Shown: positions 25,389 through 36,777 of the stretch, in pieces | How the letters are laid out: each line of letters opens with the position of its first letter | How positions within the stretch are numbered: position 1 is the stretch's first letter | Assembly (NCBI RefSeq): GCF_034190915.1 | Contig: NW_026947484.1 | Span: 184,382,982 to 184,446,981, forward strand | Length of the DNA: 64,000 bases | Direction: 5' to 3' | DNA from: Cavia porcellus | Lineage: Eukaryota > Chordata > Mammalia > Rodentia > Caviidae | Notes under the pieces: model-generated | Told to the model about the DNA's origin: nothing | Databases searched by the model: none | What the model saw: only the letters and a program-made list of their open reading frames with translations | Position numbers and translations under genes: made by a program

Positions 25389-26329
25389 CAACACTTTTGA
25401 ATAGTTTTGATTTAGTATTTTGATGAATGGCTCTGTTTACTTTTATCTGATGTTGTGTCATACTTAGATTGATTCTATAAATTATTGTAAATACTATTAC
25501 AGATGTGTTTTAATATATTTGAATGTACTTATTTATAATTTTACTTTCTCAACATGTGTCATATATTTTCTGAAATAATAATAGCACTTTTAATGGGCAT
25601 TGTATTATTATCTAATGAAATTATAGGGAGGCAAATTAATTTTGAACATATTCATAATAAATTACAATAACAAAATGGTGGACTTCATATGAAAAAGATG
25701 TATTACCAATGTTATCTAAAGTTATCTGGAAAAATTTGTTGAAAGGCTAGAATTTAAGGTAGAATTTTCACTGTGGGGATGATATTGCTAATTTGGGTGA
25801 TCAGGCAAAAAAAGTGAGTTAAAAATGTACTAGGAATAGGGATTCTTGGGATAGGATAGCTTGAATATGAAATGGTATAGCACCCATAACATTTTCAGAC
25901 TTTTCAACAAATACTATACCTAAAAATGTATATATGGAATACGTTTCATTATCTTACTTACATTAATGAAATATACCAATTAAAATAAGTTGAATGAGGT
26001 TTACTAGAAAATCTTTTGTAAAGATGTGTGTGAATAGTGTAAAGATCAGATTATTTAAATTTCTACTTTAATTGTATTTCCATTACTTATAGGAGGATTT
26101 ATACAATTAATGTGGTATGAACTAATCATACTACAAAATAATTCCATTGAAATGTTATCCATTTTTGGATTTTATTTTGTTTATAATTGTATATTTTTTA
26201 GCAATTAAATATTTGAACTACTGAATACCTATTCTTGTTTCCTCTTTTTTGTCTTCACATAAAAATTTCAGCAAATAATTTTGAGTTAGCTATTGCTCAA
26301 AGCCCAATGATGATGAAATTAAACCATGG
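25389..26329. other. Intergenic, nothing recognised
   Basis: AT-rich sequence with no recognised gene or repeat. Confidence 0.45.
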
Positions 26330-27285
26330 CTGATAAAAGGCACAGGAGAGGGAGGTTTTGAGGTGATCCAGTAGCTTGAGTTCTCACAAACGGGAGGAAA
26401 AGAAATCCACATAAAGAGACTCAACATGAGGCAGAAATCCAACAGACTGAATCAATATCAGGGGCCTTAAAAAAAAAAAAAAAAACAGAACCAGGATGCC
26501 TTTAGAACAGAAGACCTCTTGTGATTGGCTTTATTATCCTGAAGGAAGGAGTCAGTGCTTCAGGGGTCATAATCCTCAGATAGGCTTCTAACCTACCTGT
26601 AGGTCCATGTTCCTCATTCTTTTCTTGCTGCCTCTTTGAATTCCAGTATCTGGTACCTCTTGATTTCTTTAACAAGTCCCTTATGGATGCATTTTGGGGC
26701 TCCAGGTGCAGCACAGGGCACAGTTCCCCAGGCAGGCTAGGGCAACCATGGCGCTCTTGTAAAGGTTTTCTATAGGAGTAATGCTCTCAGTGTTTCTCCT
26801 ACAAAGTGATTAACTAACTAATGGTCTACTTCCAGTTTGCACAGCTGAACTGAACCAGCATGGTTCTGGCTATGGAAGGCTCAGCTGAGGACTGTTGTCA
26901 ACAGCATACAAGGAGAACTGGAGGTAAGATGCTGTGCTGGTTATTCTGGAGAAGCTTGTCACACTTTCTGATTTGAATTCAGTTGCTATCATCTGAGGAA
27001 CAAGGGTGTTGCTGAGAATGGCTGTGGTTCCTTAAGGAAACTCTGGTCCTCACCTTGAGCATCACTTCCCACTGGTGCAGACTTTCTAGCTTCCACCATT
27101 GAACTTAGAGCCTTCCCAATGCATACCCTTGACACAGCCTAGCATGAGATATTGTTATGGGCTCTAGGCTCCAGTTGGACTCATGGAGGATATTGCCATG
27201 GGCTCTCAGTCTTCAGCTATAGTTGTGCAGGGCATTACTATGGGATCTATAGCCTCAGCTGAGTTCTTTGAAATTCTAATATGTG
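26330..27285. repeat. Unidentified GC-richer block with internal A17 run and minisatellite
   Basis: About 950 bases stand out in composition from the AT-rich surroundings. An A-rich run at 26,469-26,486 splits it. The right part ends in three degenerate copies of a unit about 45 bases long (27,141-27,280). The frame 26,502-26,714 on the minus strand shows no recognisable domain. It may be retroelement leader or internal sequence (ERV or L1 5'UTR), but I could not match a family. Confidence 0.35.
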
Positions 27286-27626
27286 TGGACAGATTGCTTG
27301 CTCTCTTTGCATTTGATTTTTTTGAGTGAATATTTTAATATAATCCTATGAATTTTGTGACTTGTACTAAATCTATTACTTTTCAATATTCTCTTTTCAA
27401 TTTCATGGAAAATTTGAAAAGTATTGGCATTGAATTTTCCCTGAAGTTCTTGTAAATTTCAGAGATGAACCCACTATGTACTGAGTTTTTCTTTGTTGGT
27501 ACAGTTTTTATTACTGCCTCAATTTCATTGCCTATTCTTGGACTGCTCAAAGTGTTTACACCATCCCCACTCAGGTTTAGTAATTCATATGTGCCTGAAA
27601 ATTTACCCATTTCTTCTATACTCTCT

Positions 27627-27973
27627 TGATCCATCCCACGGATCGGTCCATGGGCCTGGCCTGGAGAAGGGACGGAGACGGAGGGCTGGGCAAGAGAAAA
27701 GAGAGACGGAGACTTGGTGGGATTCCATTCAAGTCTCATTTATTCTTAAAATGGCTACAACTTATATAGGGTGGAGGCGGGCCAATGGGGCAGGAAGAGG
27801 GCTGGAGTGTTATCTGATAGGTCGTCATCACATCCAGATATATGACGTAAGCAGGAGAGGATTATGGTTAATGTAGGCAGACATGAGGATCATGGGAAAT
27901 GTAGGCTGACACACAAAGTGCCCTCAGGTGGGAGAGGCAGGGCAGCAGCAGCCATTCTGAGCCGCTCCCTACA
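27627..27973 (-). mobile_element. Solo ERV LTR (class II-like), 347 bp, minus strand, 6-bp TSD
   Basis: The insert runs from TGATCCATCCCACGG to GAGCCGCTCCCTACA and is flanked by the perfect 6-bp direct repeat CTCTCT (27,621-27,626 and 27,974-27,979), the TSD size typical of ERVK/IAP-like class II elements. On the minus strand it starts TGTAGGGAGCGGCTCAG, has an inverted CCAAT motif, a TATA box (complement of 27,762-27,769, TATATAAG) and a polyadenylation signal AATAAA (complement of 27,739-27,744), and ends ...GGATGGATCA. Removing it and one TSD copy restores a continuous antisense L1. GC content is far above the surroundings, and no internal retroviral sequence remains. Confidence 0.92.
27739..27769 (-). 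promoter_or_regulatory. LTR core: TATA box and polyadenylation signal
   Basis: On the minus strand TATATAAG (27,762-27,769) lies about 18 bases upstream of AATAAA (27,739-27,744). This very short spacing implies a compact R region. The order and spacing support the LTR call; activity is not shown. Confidence 0.7.
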
Positions 27974-29575
27974 CTCTCTAATTACTGGAATATATGTTTT
28001 CATAGTAGTTACTTATATACTGGATTTCAGAGGTTTTTCACCATGATTTTGTTTTTTTCATTACTAATTGCATTGGTTTGAGTCTTTGCTTCTTTTTTTA
28101 ATAATTTAATTAAGGGTTTGATTATATTGATTATCCTACTATAGAACCAGCTCTATGGTTCATTGGTTCTTTGTATGTTATCTTAGTCTCAATTTTATTA
28201 AATTTTGCTCTGATTTTATAATTTACTACTTGGCACCAATTTGGATTTGCATAGCTCTTATTCTCCTAGGACATTCTGGGGCATCATTAGGTTATATATT
28301 TGAGCTCACTCTTTTTTTTTAATGTGTGTATTTACAGCTATAAGCTTCCCTGATAGGATTGCTTTTATTGTGTCATAGAGGTTTTGGTACATTATACTGC
28401 TAATATTATTTAAATCTGAGAACTTTTTAACTTTCTTTCTTAATTTTTCTGTGACCTATTGATTATGTAAGAGTGTATTATATAATCTCTGTGTTTACAT
28501 AGCCTCTGTGGTTTCATTTTCCATTGGTATGTAGTTTCACTATACCATGACATGATAATATGCATGAGATTATTTTGATTCATTTGCATTTATTTACGTA
28601 TGCTTTGTAATCTAAGTTGGAGTCTATTAGCATTAAGTTCCATGTGTTGCTGAGAGATATGTTGATTCTGTTTCTGTTCAGTAAAATATACCATAGTTAT
28701 ATAGTAAGGCCATTTGTTCTAAGGTGTGGTTTACCTCTGATATTTCTTTTATAGCATTTTGCCTGATTAACCTATGTATTTGTAACAGTGGAAGTATTTA
28801 TTTTACAAAATTAGATGCACTATATATATAAAATTGTTATAACTGTCTGTTGAGTTATTCTCTTTACCAGTATGTTGTAACTTACTTTATTGTAATCTTT
28901 TGTGGCTTTCCGCTTGATCTAAGTATAAAATAATTCTCCCATTGTCTTTAAGACTGCTGTTTCATGCAGTATCATTTTCCATCCTTTAATTTTCAGATTA
29001 TATCTTTCTTTAAGATTAAGTTGGGTTGTGTTTTAGGACTCAATCTGTCAGTCTGTGTCTTTTGATTGGGATGATATGATCATTTGCATTAAGAATAATC
29101 ATAGGTGTTGACTGATACCTATTGTTACATTGTTTCTCTGTTACTGATTCCTTCATTTCTACTTTTGTGTAACTCTTCACACACCACTTCAATGAATTCA
29201 TTCTGTTAGGCTTTCTATTGTTGTGGAATTCATTGTCTCTGCTTAAGGTTTCTTTAAGAAATTTTTATAGTTCTGGCTTTTTGAGCATAAGTATTTTAAG
29301 TTGCTTTTTACTAAAATTGCAATTCATGTGTCATCTTGGTTAGTTCATCCAGATTTTTTGTATGTATCTTCTTTAAATTTATTAATAATTTTATCAATTA
29401 ATCTCTTAGCATCTAGTTACATCTTATTTAAACTTGCAGAACAATCTAGAGATCTTTTTGTTTGTTTCTTTTATCCCTTTATACATTTCAGGCACTTAGT
29501 TCTCATATTCTGCTCATAAGCACCTGTGGAATCAGTTATTTTGATGGCATCCTTTAACCTTACTTTCTCATGATT

Positions 29576-29644
29576 TTACTGTGCGTGTTTATGCATGTGT
29601 TTGCCTGTGCCTGTGCCTGTGTATGTTTGTTTGTGTGTGTGTAA

Positions 29645-29695
<51 letters not shown>

Positions 29696-29707
29696 TGTTT
29701 GTGTGCG
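29576..29707. repeat. (GT)n-rich tract, interrupted
   Basis: About 130 bases of TG repeats with TTTG, TATG and CCTG interruptions. It is potentially length-variable. Confidence 0.93.
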
Positions 29708-30340
29708 TTGAGGGTTAATGATCAATTAGAGTGAAAAACCTGTGCCACAAGTGTGGAGAATTCTTTGGCAGGGTGAACCTTTTAGACTTTAGAAGACACA
29801 AACAATCTGTTGCAGCATGTATGTCACAGGTTCCCCAACACTGGGCTAGTGTATCCTCCCCAGTGGTATGATATTATATTTGGCTGTATTTTGGTATTTT
29901 TACATTCCTTAATCTACTGTATGTAACAATAGGATCAGAGCTAGTCACTGAGTTGTAAGGAGAAAAATCTCTGCTGGCTTTATCAGTATCTACAGACCCA
30001 ACCATACATCAGTCTCATGTACTAAAGCTTGTCTTAATAACTATCACCCTTTTGTTAAATGTCCCTTAAAGATTGTGGTATATTACTATTGGCAAGATGT
30101 GGAGCATGAGAGAGGAAAGGAAAAAGGCAATAGAGGGTGGATATGTCTGAAAGAAGAAAATGAGTAAAATGAGATCAGTGTATGAAAAATAAAAGAGATG
30201 GAACTTTATTTCTCTTATTTTTATAACTGCAGTAGAATGCTATTGGTGAGATGGTTTGAGAAAATATTTGTGGAAGCAAAAGAAGGATTTTTAGTGAAAA
30301 GGAAGTATAATTAGAGATTTAGGGAAGCTTTGCAAAGATT
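29708..30340. other. Intergenic, nothing firm
   Basis: The stretch at 29,740-29,870 has a repeat-like feel (GC-richer; GTCACAGGTTCCCCAACACTG), but I cannot assign it. The rest is AT-rich. Confidence 0.35.
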
Positions 30341-30345
30341 GTAAC

Positions 30346-30686
30346 TGTCTTAGTTACTTTTACTCGTCGCTGAGACAAAATACCTGAAGCCCAAAGTTGG
30401 GAAAGGAAAGGTTTATTTCATACAGTTTTTGGAGGTTTCAGTCCACATTCAGTTGGCTCAAAGGCAGGTGGGCATGGCTGGGCCACAGTTCATGGCAGTT
30501 GCAAACAACAAGCAGGAACCAGCAAAGAGCAAGATACACCTTCTTCCTGCCATTACATCACATCCTGGCTCCACCCCTAAGTGAGTGTAGCACTGACACC
30601 ATCAATCCAAGCACTAGACAATGAACCATCACAAATTCACAATGCAAACTCAGGAGGCCTGGAGGACACAGACATAAACCATGACA
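30346..30686 (-). mobile_element. Solo MaLR-type LTR, 341 bp, minus strand, 5-bp TSD
   Basis: The element runs from TGTCTTAGTTAC to AAACCATGACA and is flanked by a perfect 5-bp direct repeat GTAAC (30,341-30,345 and 30,687-30,691), as expected for ERVL/MaLR integration. On the minus strand it begins TGTCATGGTTTATG, contains ATGAAATAAACCTTTCC (polyadenylation signal) and ends CTAAGACA. The layout matches the 5' LTR at 19.85-20.2 kb, and both copies read ..AATAAACCTTTCCTTYC.. at the same point. The termini are intact and no internal region is present. Confidence 0.9.
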
Positions 30687-30691
30687 GTAAC

Positions 30692-31974
30692 CTATTAAAA
30701 AGATGATAGTAAAATTGAGTGAATCTTCTATGTACAATATTGGTGAGATTTTCCTTACTTACCCATAAAAGACACCAATTCAGTTTAACAATTTACTGGA
30801 CAATGTTTATTCTTCTTTTGTTAAATGTTAAATATGTTAAATGGATAAAAGGGAAAGAAAAGAAAAAGGAAGAAGAGAAAAGCGTTAAAAACCCAAACAG
30901 CTCAAAAACCCAAACTTAGAGTGTAATGCTAGTCTGAATTTCACAAATGAGCTCTTCCCCCTACATTAAAAAAATGGAGAAGTTGATTGCTGGCGAATGC
31001 TGTCAGGATTTATCTGCACCACTGCACACTGCAATGTCCCTTTACTTCTAAGTTACTTTACTTTCTCTCTTCTCATTTCAGAGCCTGATTCTGCAACTTC
31101 TTGAGCCATCTTTCTTGGAGAATTTTTTCTGTTTCCTTCCTAACATTTGTTCTGTGGCCTTCCGGTGAGTGAAGGCTCTACAGGGACTGGATGGAGCTCA
31201 GAGCGCACTTACCTTCTGCAGGCAAGACTCTTCCTTGATTCAGTTTCACTCCTGTGGGTGTGCTTTGCCAGCAGATTTTAAGTTGATTTGGGGAGGAGGT
31301 GCAGTATGTTTGTCCAGTACACAGTCTTTCAGTGCTTTTCCAAAGGATTTGTTCAATCTCAGGTCCCTCTCCTCCTTGATAATCCCTTAGGTTCTGTGCT
31401 CACTTTCTATAAGCCTCAGGCTGAGCATGACCTCTAGTCCTCTGAGTAAACCATGAATCTGTAGCTCTATTGGGGATCTCTTCCTCTGCTCTCCACAAAC
31501 ATCACTATTCTGCTTCATGATTTCTGTCATATCTAGGGATCAAAGGAGTCAGAAATCCTTGGCTGAAGATGAGTTCCTTTGTGAGTTCCAAATGACGACT
31601 ATCACAGGGACACAAAGTGTGTTTGGAACAACAAAGGAGGATGCCTCTTTCACCTCCCCACTGACTACAACAGAGATCTGCACTCCATAGCTCCATAAGG
31701 CATAGTTTTCCCAGCTGCCAACTCTGAGATCACAATCAATGCCAATTTCTCTTATATTTCTTCAGGGACTTGTCCATGCTTGTTCAGTATCCGTGTCCTA
31801 CAAATGTGTGTATCTCTCTCACTGGATTTTCTTTACTGACTTAACTTCACCTGGAAAAGGTGAAGAAAAAGGAAAAGGAAAACAACCTGGGTTGAGTCTC
31901 CAGCAAGTAGAGTTGGCTTGCTTGAAGTTTCAAGTGTTGGCCTTTTTAATCTGTGCCTCTCTCCAGAATATGCT
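30692..31974. other. Intergenic with a GC-richer block (about 31,000-31,960)
   Basis: The left 300 bases are AT-rich. From about 31,000 the sequence becomes GC-richer and pyrimidine-rich, resembling in character the antisense L1/HAL1 5'UTR at 36.1-36.9 kb, but I found no alignable landmark. Several short frames (for example 31,169-31,390 and 31,739-31,987) have no recognisable domain. Confidence 0.35.
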
Positions 31975-33911
31975 GATTGGCTTCTAAGGGTTGAAGGATG
32001 CCTGCTGATTGTCAGTGCTTTAGCTTTAAATATATTAGCCTGAGGCAGCCTAATGAGACTGCTGCAGATCTCTCATTGTCCTTTGAAAAACCAGCTTCAT
32101 AAAATGTGCCACATAGATACCTCATCTACAATGAAAGAGAAAAGAACCATGAAGAAAGCGTAAACACTCTGGAAAAGAGCTACAGTAGAAAGGAAAATGC
32201 AAAGGTGCATTGGCCAATGGTGAAGGGAAACAGGAGACTCTTTTTCCTAAAAATCCCACAAAAATTGCACACACAGAAGAACCTAAAAAATACAGACAGA
32301 AAGTTGCAAATAGACATAATTTTGCAAACAGCTTGCCAAGAGAGAGTGGTAGTTGTGTAAAAACTACTGTGGGTAGACTTTCTTTCCTTTTAAAAACAAA
32401 ATATTTTCTGTGGTTCTCATCTCTCTGTTAAGTTTTTGGCTTTGGGGTGTTTCCACCTTCATTACTCATGGAAGAGGGAGCAAGAAGTTCCAAAGCGAAG
32501 CAAAAAGAGTTTTTTATGCCTCCTATTTTCATTATAGGCATTATGATAGCAGTTGGAAAACTCCTTTCAGGGATTCTGTCTGACTTTAAGCAATCATTAA
32601 CACCTTCTATTTTCATGTAGCTACTTTGAAACTATAGTCTGTTTGTATGCAGTTCCGTTTGACAAAAGTTATGTCACACTGACAATATTTTCTGCTGTCC
32701 TCGGGTTTCTCACTGGTAATTTGCCCATCTTTTCATACATGACCACCAAGACTGGGAAGTGGAAAATTAGCTCATGACTATGGAATATTAACATTTTTTG
32801 CTGGACTCGGTAATAGCCTTGGACTGCCAATTATTGGTTGATTTTATGACTGGACTCAGACCTACAATACTGCCTTTTATTTTAGTGGCTTATGTATCCT
32901 GCTAGGAGTTTTATTCTACTGTTGACAGCCTTGGCACCCTGGATACATGTTAAAACAACTCCCTAGCCAACACCAACAACTTCTTTGTACAAAGTTGCCT
33001 CTAGTATTTGGAGGAATATTGGAAAACAGTATTTTTTGCCAATTTGTACCATATCACAAAAAATATTCTGACAATTTTCAAGTGAACTCTCTAGAGTCAA
33101 GACATTTTCATAGCAGAATTTGATGGTGATTGACTCTGAGTGCATTTAAAATTTTTTTTATATATTCCACTTTTTATGTTTCCTATGTGTGCCTTTATCC
33201 CCTGTACCCTTCTCCCCTAAGAAGTAGGAGTATTTTTTATTGTTGTTCATTAGTACTTAACATTGTAAAACTTTTGACAAGTCTGAAAATCTTTCTTTGT
33301 GAAAAGTATAGATTTTCTGCTGACTCGTTGGTTCCACTGCAAGGGGCCCAGTGTCTCTTCTATTTTGAAGTAGATGCAGACCTTGTGATGGGGTATATGT
33401 AACGGCCACGAGGCAATAAATCACTCTGTGGTAGACCTTATCATCAATAGGCTCCGAGCCACCATTTCAGGAAGTGAATGTAGTTATAAAATAGCTTCAA
33501 GACTTGCACAAGAACAAAGTGATCATCACTTAAAAATCTATTTTACAGTCATCCATTTTCATAGCTTTATTTTACGTGCCTTGCTTTTGCACCCATGAGG
33601 TGTGTGGTGCTCTCTGCACATAAACTGCTTCAATTCAAAAGGTGCTTGCTGGGATGCTGGCAAACTCCCAGCAGAGGAGAAGCCTTGCTTCAGGATTGGC
33701 CACTAGAACTTGGCTCACTTGTGTTTGTCAACATCCCCTGATCTGGTGCTTCCCGGAAAGTGTTGACTTTACCTGATTCCAAGTAGGAAATTCATGTTTC
33801 AATCACTCTATGGAGAAAATGGGGTACCTTCATTTGCTTTTGGCACAGTGGGGACAAGTTGCAAGTGCTTGCCTATCTTGCCTATCATTTGCTGTGATCA
33901 GACTTTCCACC
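31975..33911 (+). pseudogene. SLC16A9: Pseudogene of a monocarboxylate transporter-like gene (best match SLC16A9/MCT9)
   Basis: The parent would be a 12-membrane-segment carrier of the SLC16 family. What is visible is the second half of such a protein, in order across several frames. First comes a membrane-like LLIVSALALNI (about 31,999-32,031) and a hydrophilic central loop (KYRQKVANRHNFANSLPRES, 32,280-32,339). Next are a helix [13 protein letters not shown] and [20 protein letters not shown] (about 32,517-32,576). The end has FYDWTQTYNTAFYFSGL (32,842-32,892), then QLP..PTTF and LYK near 32,960-32,995. At least one in-frame stop replaces a Trp just before FYDWTQ, and frame changes occur in the loop and near 32,615-32,800. 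The start, first half and promoter are absent. The following 0.9 kb (to the HAL1 insertion at 33,912) may be its 3'UTR. With no introns visible it is probably a 5'-truncated retrocopy. The family call is firm; the paralogue is recalled from knowledge of human MCT9 and not verified. Confidence 0.8.
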
Positions 33912-35174
33912 ATCACATTTTATTTTACATTTTTATTTTGAAGAGAATAAAACCAAATGAGAAAAAACAAAATGGCATCAGTCAAAACAAAAGGATAGAT
34001 ATAGCACATGACTTAAAACCAAAATGCAAAGGTGATCTATAATGGTTGCAGGATATCTCCTGTAATCTTCAATAGAATTGCCCGTATCATCAGACACATG
34101 ATGAACATAGCAGTACAGAAAAAAATCAGTAAAAACAAAACATTGGAGACATTATATAGGACTTCAAAAGTAGGTAACAGTCAGACCAGAATGAGTATCA
34201 TAGTGAATCTTATTGTCTTCCAAGTAGTTGCCTATACTTTCAGACTTGATACTATCAAGCATAACAGATTTGAATAAAATCAGTCAAGACAAGACAGTGA
34301 TCAAACAAAACATTCAAATAAGATCAGTAAAAATAAGAGAGTGAAAGCAATACAGGCCTTTAGATTAAGTTAATCAAAAATTAAAAATGGTTACTATATA
34401 ATATCCTGCTATCTTTGGAACAGCTGTCCATACCATAAAATCTAGTACAAATAGACAAACTGGAACAGAACATAACCAAACTAAACAGAGCAATAAAAAC
34501 AACATGGGTTTCAAATCATGATACAAGATCAACAGTGTCCTCTGCCTTCGCTTTTTAGACAATTCCTCCTCTTTCACTATCTCAGGGTACATTGTACATG
34601 TTGTATCCAACTAACTCCATTTGTTTTTTTAGATTGGGGAGGCAACTCGCTATTTACCTTAGTGATTCTGAACTTTTTTACCTCTGACCTTGATCTCAAG
34701 TTTTATTCATTTACCTACAAGATCTTCAAGGTTTTCCTCCCTTATAGCTCGGTAGTTGTCCATTGTATAAAAGTGTTATGTCTTTCCGACCAATCTGTAG
34801 CTGAAGGGCGAGTTACCCCCGCTGTTTTCTGGTTCCTTGTCACATACAGCATTATTTTCTCATTTTTGACTTTCAGTCCAAAGACCCTCTTTCAGATTAG
34901 TTATATTTCTTATATAGAGCATCTTGACGGACCCTATCTCCTGATCCACTCTGCCTGTGTCTTTTATTTGTGTATTGAGGCTATCTATGGTACTTATTAT
35001 GGCTAACCTCTCTGCCTCCTCTCTGCCATGCTATTTTTCTGTTGTTGTTTGTCTACTTTTCCTCTTCATCCCACTGTCAGCCCCATTCAGTGAGTCACCT
35101 CTGCCACTGTTCCTGAAGCCATGGTCTTTCTCTCTCACTAGAATGTCCTTCAGCATTCTTTATAGAATTGAATT

Positions 35175-36088
35175 GTTGTCATGAGCTCCCCCAGTTCTGT
35201 CATGGAAATATCTTTTTTCTTCATTGATTTTGAGAGATAGTTTTGCAATGTACATTAATCTGGGCTGGATATTATTTTCTTTCAGGGCTTGGAATACTTC
35301 ACTCCAAGCTCTTCTTGATTTGATGTTTTGTGTTGAGAAGTCTGACGTGATTCTGATGGGTTTTCCTTTATAAGTAATCTGTTACTTTTCTTTGACAGCT
35401 TATAATGTTCGGGTCTTGTGTTGAATTTCTGGGATCTTCATTAATACATGTCCAGGTGTACATCTATTTTGGTTATAGATGGCTGGTGTTCTGTATGCCT
35501 CATATATCTGAATATGATGTCCTTTTCCGATGCTTGGAAAGTTCTCTTTAATTATTTCTGTAAATAGCCTTTGTATTTCATTTGTATTTTCCCCTGCGTC
35601 TTCACTCTCATTTTTTATTCTTAAGTTATAGATCCTCTTGTCATTTTCTAGCCTTTGTATTGTTACTTCCTGATTCCTTGATATTTCTAAGAGATCTTTC
35701 CTTTCACAATCACAAGTTGCAAACCTGTCTTCAAGGTTTGATAGTCTATCTTTAGTTTATTTCAAATAGTTTTGACAGCTCTCAGTGGAATTTTAAATTT
35801 CTTGGTAGTCTTTTTAATCTGTTACATGTATTCTAGATTTTTTTTATCTTCTTCATTGAAGATTTCTCTCATTTTTCTATGCTCCCCCATTCTTCTATCT
35901 GTGTCTTCCTGAGAGATGATTAGCATTTCTTTTATTATTTTTCTTACATCTTCCTTTACTTTTATTAGTATTTCTGTTTTAAGTTCTTTTATAATTTCTT
36001 GAAGATATTGCTCTATGTCAGATGCTCTTTCTTCAGAAACTGCAGGCTGCAAGCCCTGGTCTCTTCTTTGTTTACCTCTCCTGGGCAA
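35175..36088 (-). pseudogene. L1/HAL1 ORF1-like coding remains
   Basis: ORF1p of L1 and HAL1 is a nucleic-acid-binding trimeric chaperone with an N-terminal coiled coil, an RRM and a C-terminal domain. The first 88 codons are open (36,088 down to 35,822). They start MPRRGKQRR and are very rich in Glu, Lys and Ile with heptad-like spacing, as expected for the coiled coil. Further downstream, short segments in shifting frames resemble the RRM/CTD part: around 35,500 a piece ending 'FQASEKDIIFRYM', and around 35,340 'QTSQHKTSNQEELGVKYSKP' (the place of the ADFS..T...R..W motif of L1 ORF1p). Stops and frameshifts make it inactive. The start was chosen as the Met that opens the charged coiled coil just after the GC-rich leader. 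Confidence 0.75.
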
Positions 36089-36719
36089 ATACTGCTTGGG
36101 TTGGAGGCTGGAGACTTCCTTTTCTTTCTTCCTCTTGTCAAGTTCTGATTTCTTCTAGACAAGTGGATAGTGGGGGATCCTTGGGACATCCTGTATTGTT
36201 CATAATTGGTCTGATGTGGTGGCTAGGTATTACTGCCCTCCCGTCTTCTGTGACCACTGTAGTACAAGAAGGTGTAGAATAGGCTAGACTCCCTTTCTGA
36301 GCTGGTCAAGCACTGGGAGTCTTCAACACGTTACTGTGTGCCATGCAGTCGGGGCCAGTTAAGGATAGCTTTAGGGAAATCTCAGTTTTGGCTATTAAAT
36401 CACACATAGGGGTGAGACTCAGTCCAAGCAATTCTCACCAATCTGCTCTGTGCTAGGCTCTGGCTGCAGTTCTGGTTCAGGTCTTATCCTGCCTGAATCT
36501 CAAATGTTGCCTCCTAATTGCCCACTCCTGCAGGAGGACTGAGTTCCCCACACTCACCACAATATTGTGAAGTTCTCTGGTTCCCCGTTCCCCTCCATGA
36601 CCGTGTCCACCTGCCAAGGGCTTTGGGCTTGCCAACCTCCAACTTCACCATGACTGTATGTCTGGATTCCAGTGACATCTCTCACACAGTGGACTAGCCT
36701 TCTGCCCATGTTTTCCTTT

Positions 36720-36722
<3 letters not shown>

Positions 36723-36767
<45 letters not shown>

Positions 36768-36777
36768 TTTCTTTCTT
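36723..36777. repeat. (CTTT)n microsatellite in HAL1 5'UTR
   Basis: TTTC/CTTT tetranucleotide repeats with one CTTC interruption, about 55 bases. It lies inside the TSD-bounded HAL1-like element, so it expanded after or travelled with the insertion. It makes a KKERKKER pseudo-frame on the minus strand. Confidence 0.95.

Larger units (their letters stand above)
27290..29560 (-). mobile_element. Old L1, ORF2 5' half, minus strand, split by an LTR
   Basis: The plus strand reads as antisense L1 ORF2, running toward the 5' end of the element: 'CCTGAAGTTCTTGTAAATTTC' (27,439), 'TCAATTTCATTGCCTATTC', then past the LTR insertion 'ATAGAACCAGCTCTATGGTTC' (28,142), 'GCTATAAGCTTCCCTGATAG' (28,338), 'TGACCTATTGATTATGTAAG' and 'GTCAGTCTGTGTCTTTTGATTG' near 29,048. 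No long frame survives. A GT-rich tract follows at the right end. Confidence 0.82.

Noticed and set aside
27493..27876. 127-residue plus-strand frame and the overlapping 118-residue minus-strand frame
   Set aside because: Both cross the LTR/L1 junction and have no protein family features.
34518..35006. 162-residue open frame on the plus strand
   Set aside because: It is the antisense of the HAL1-like 3'UTR, with hydrophobic composition from T-rich sequence and no family signature.
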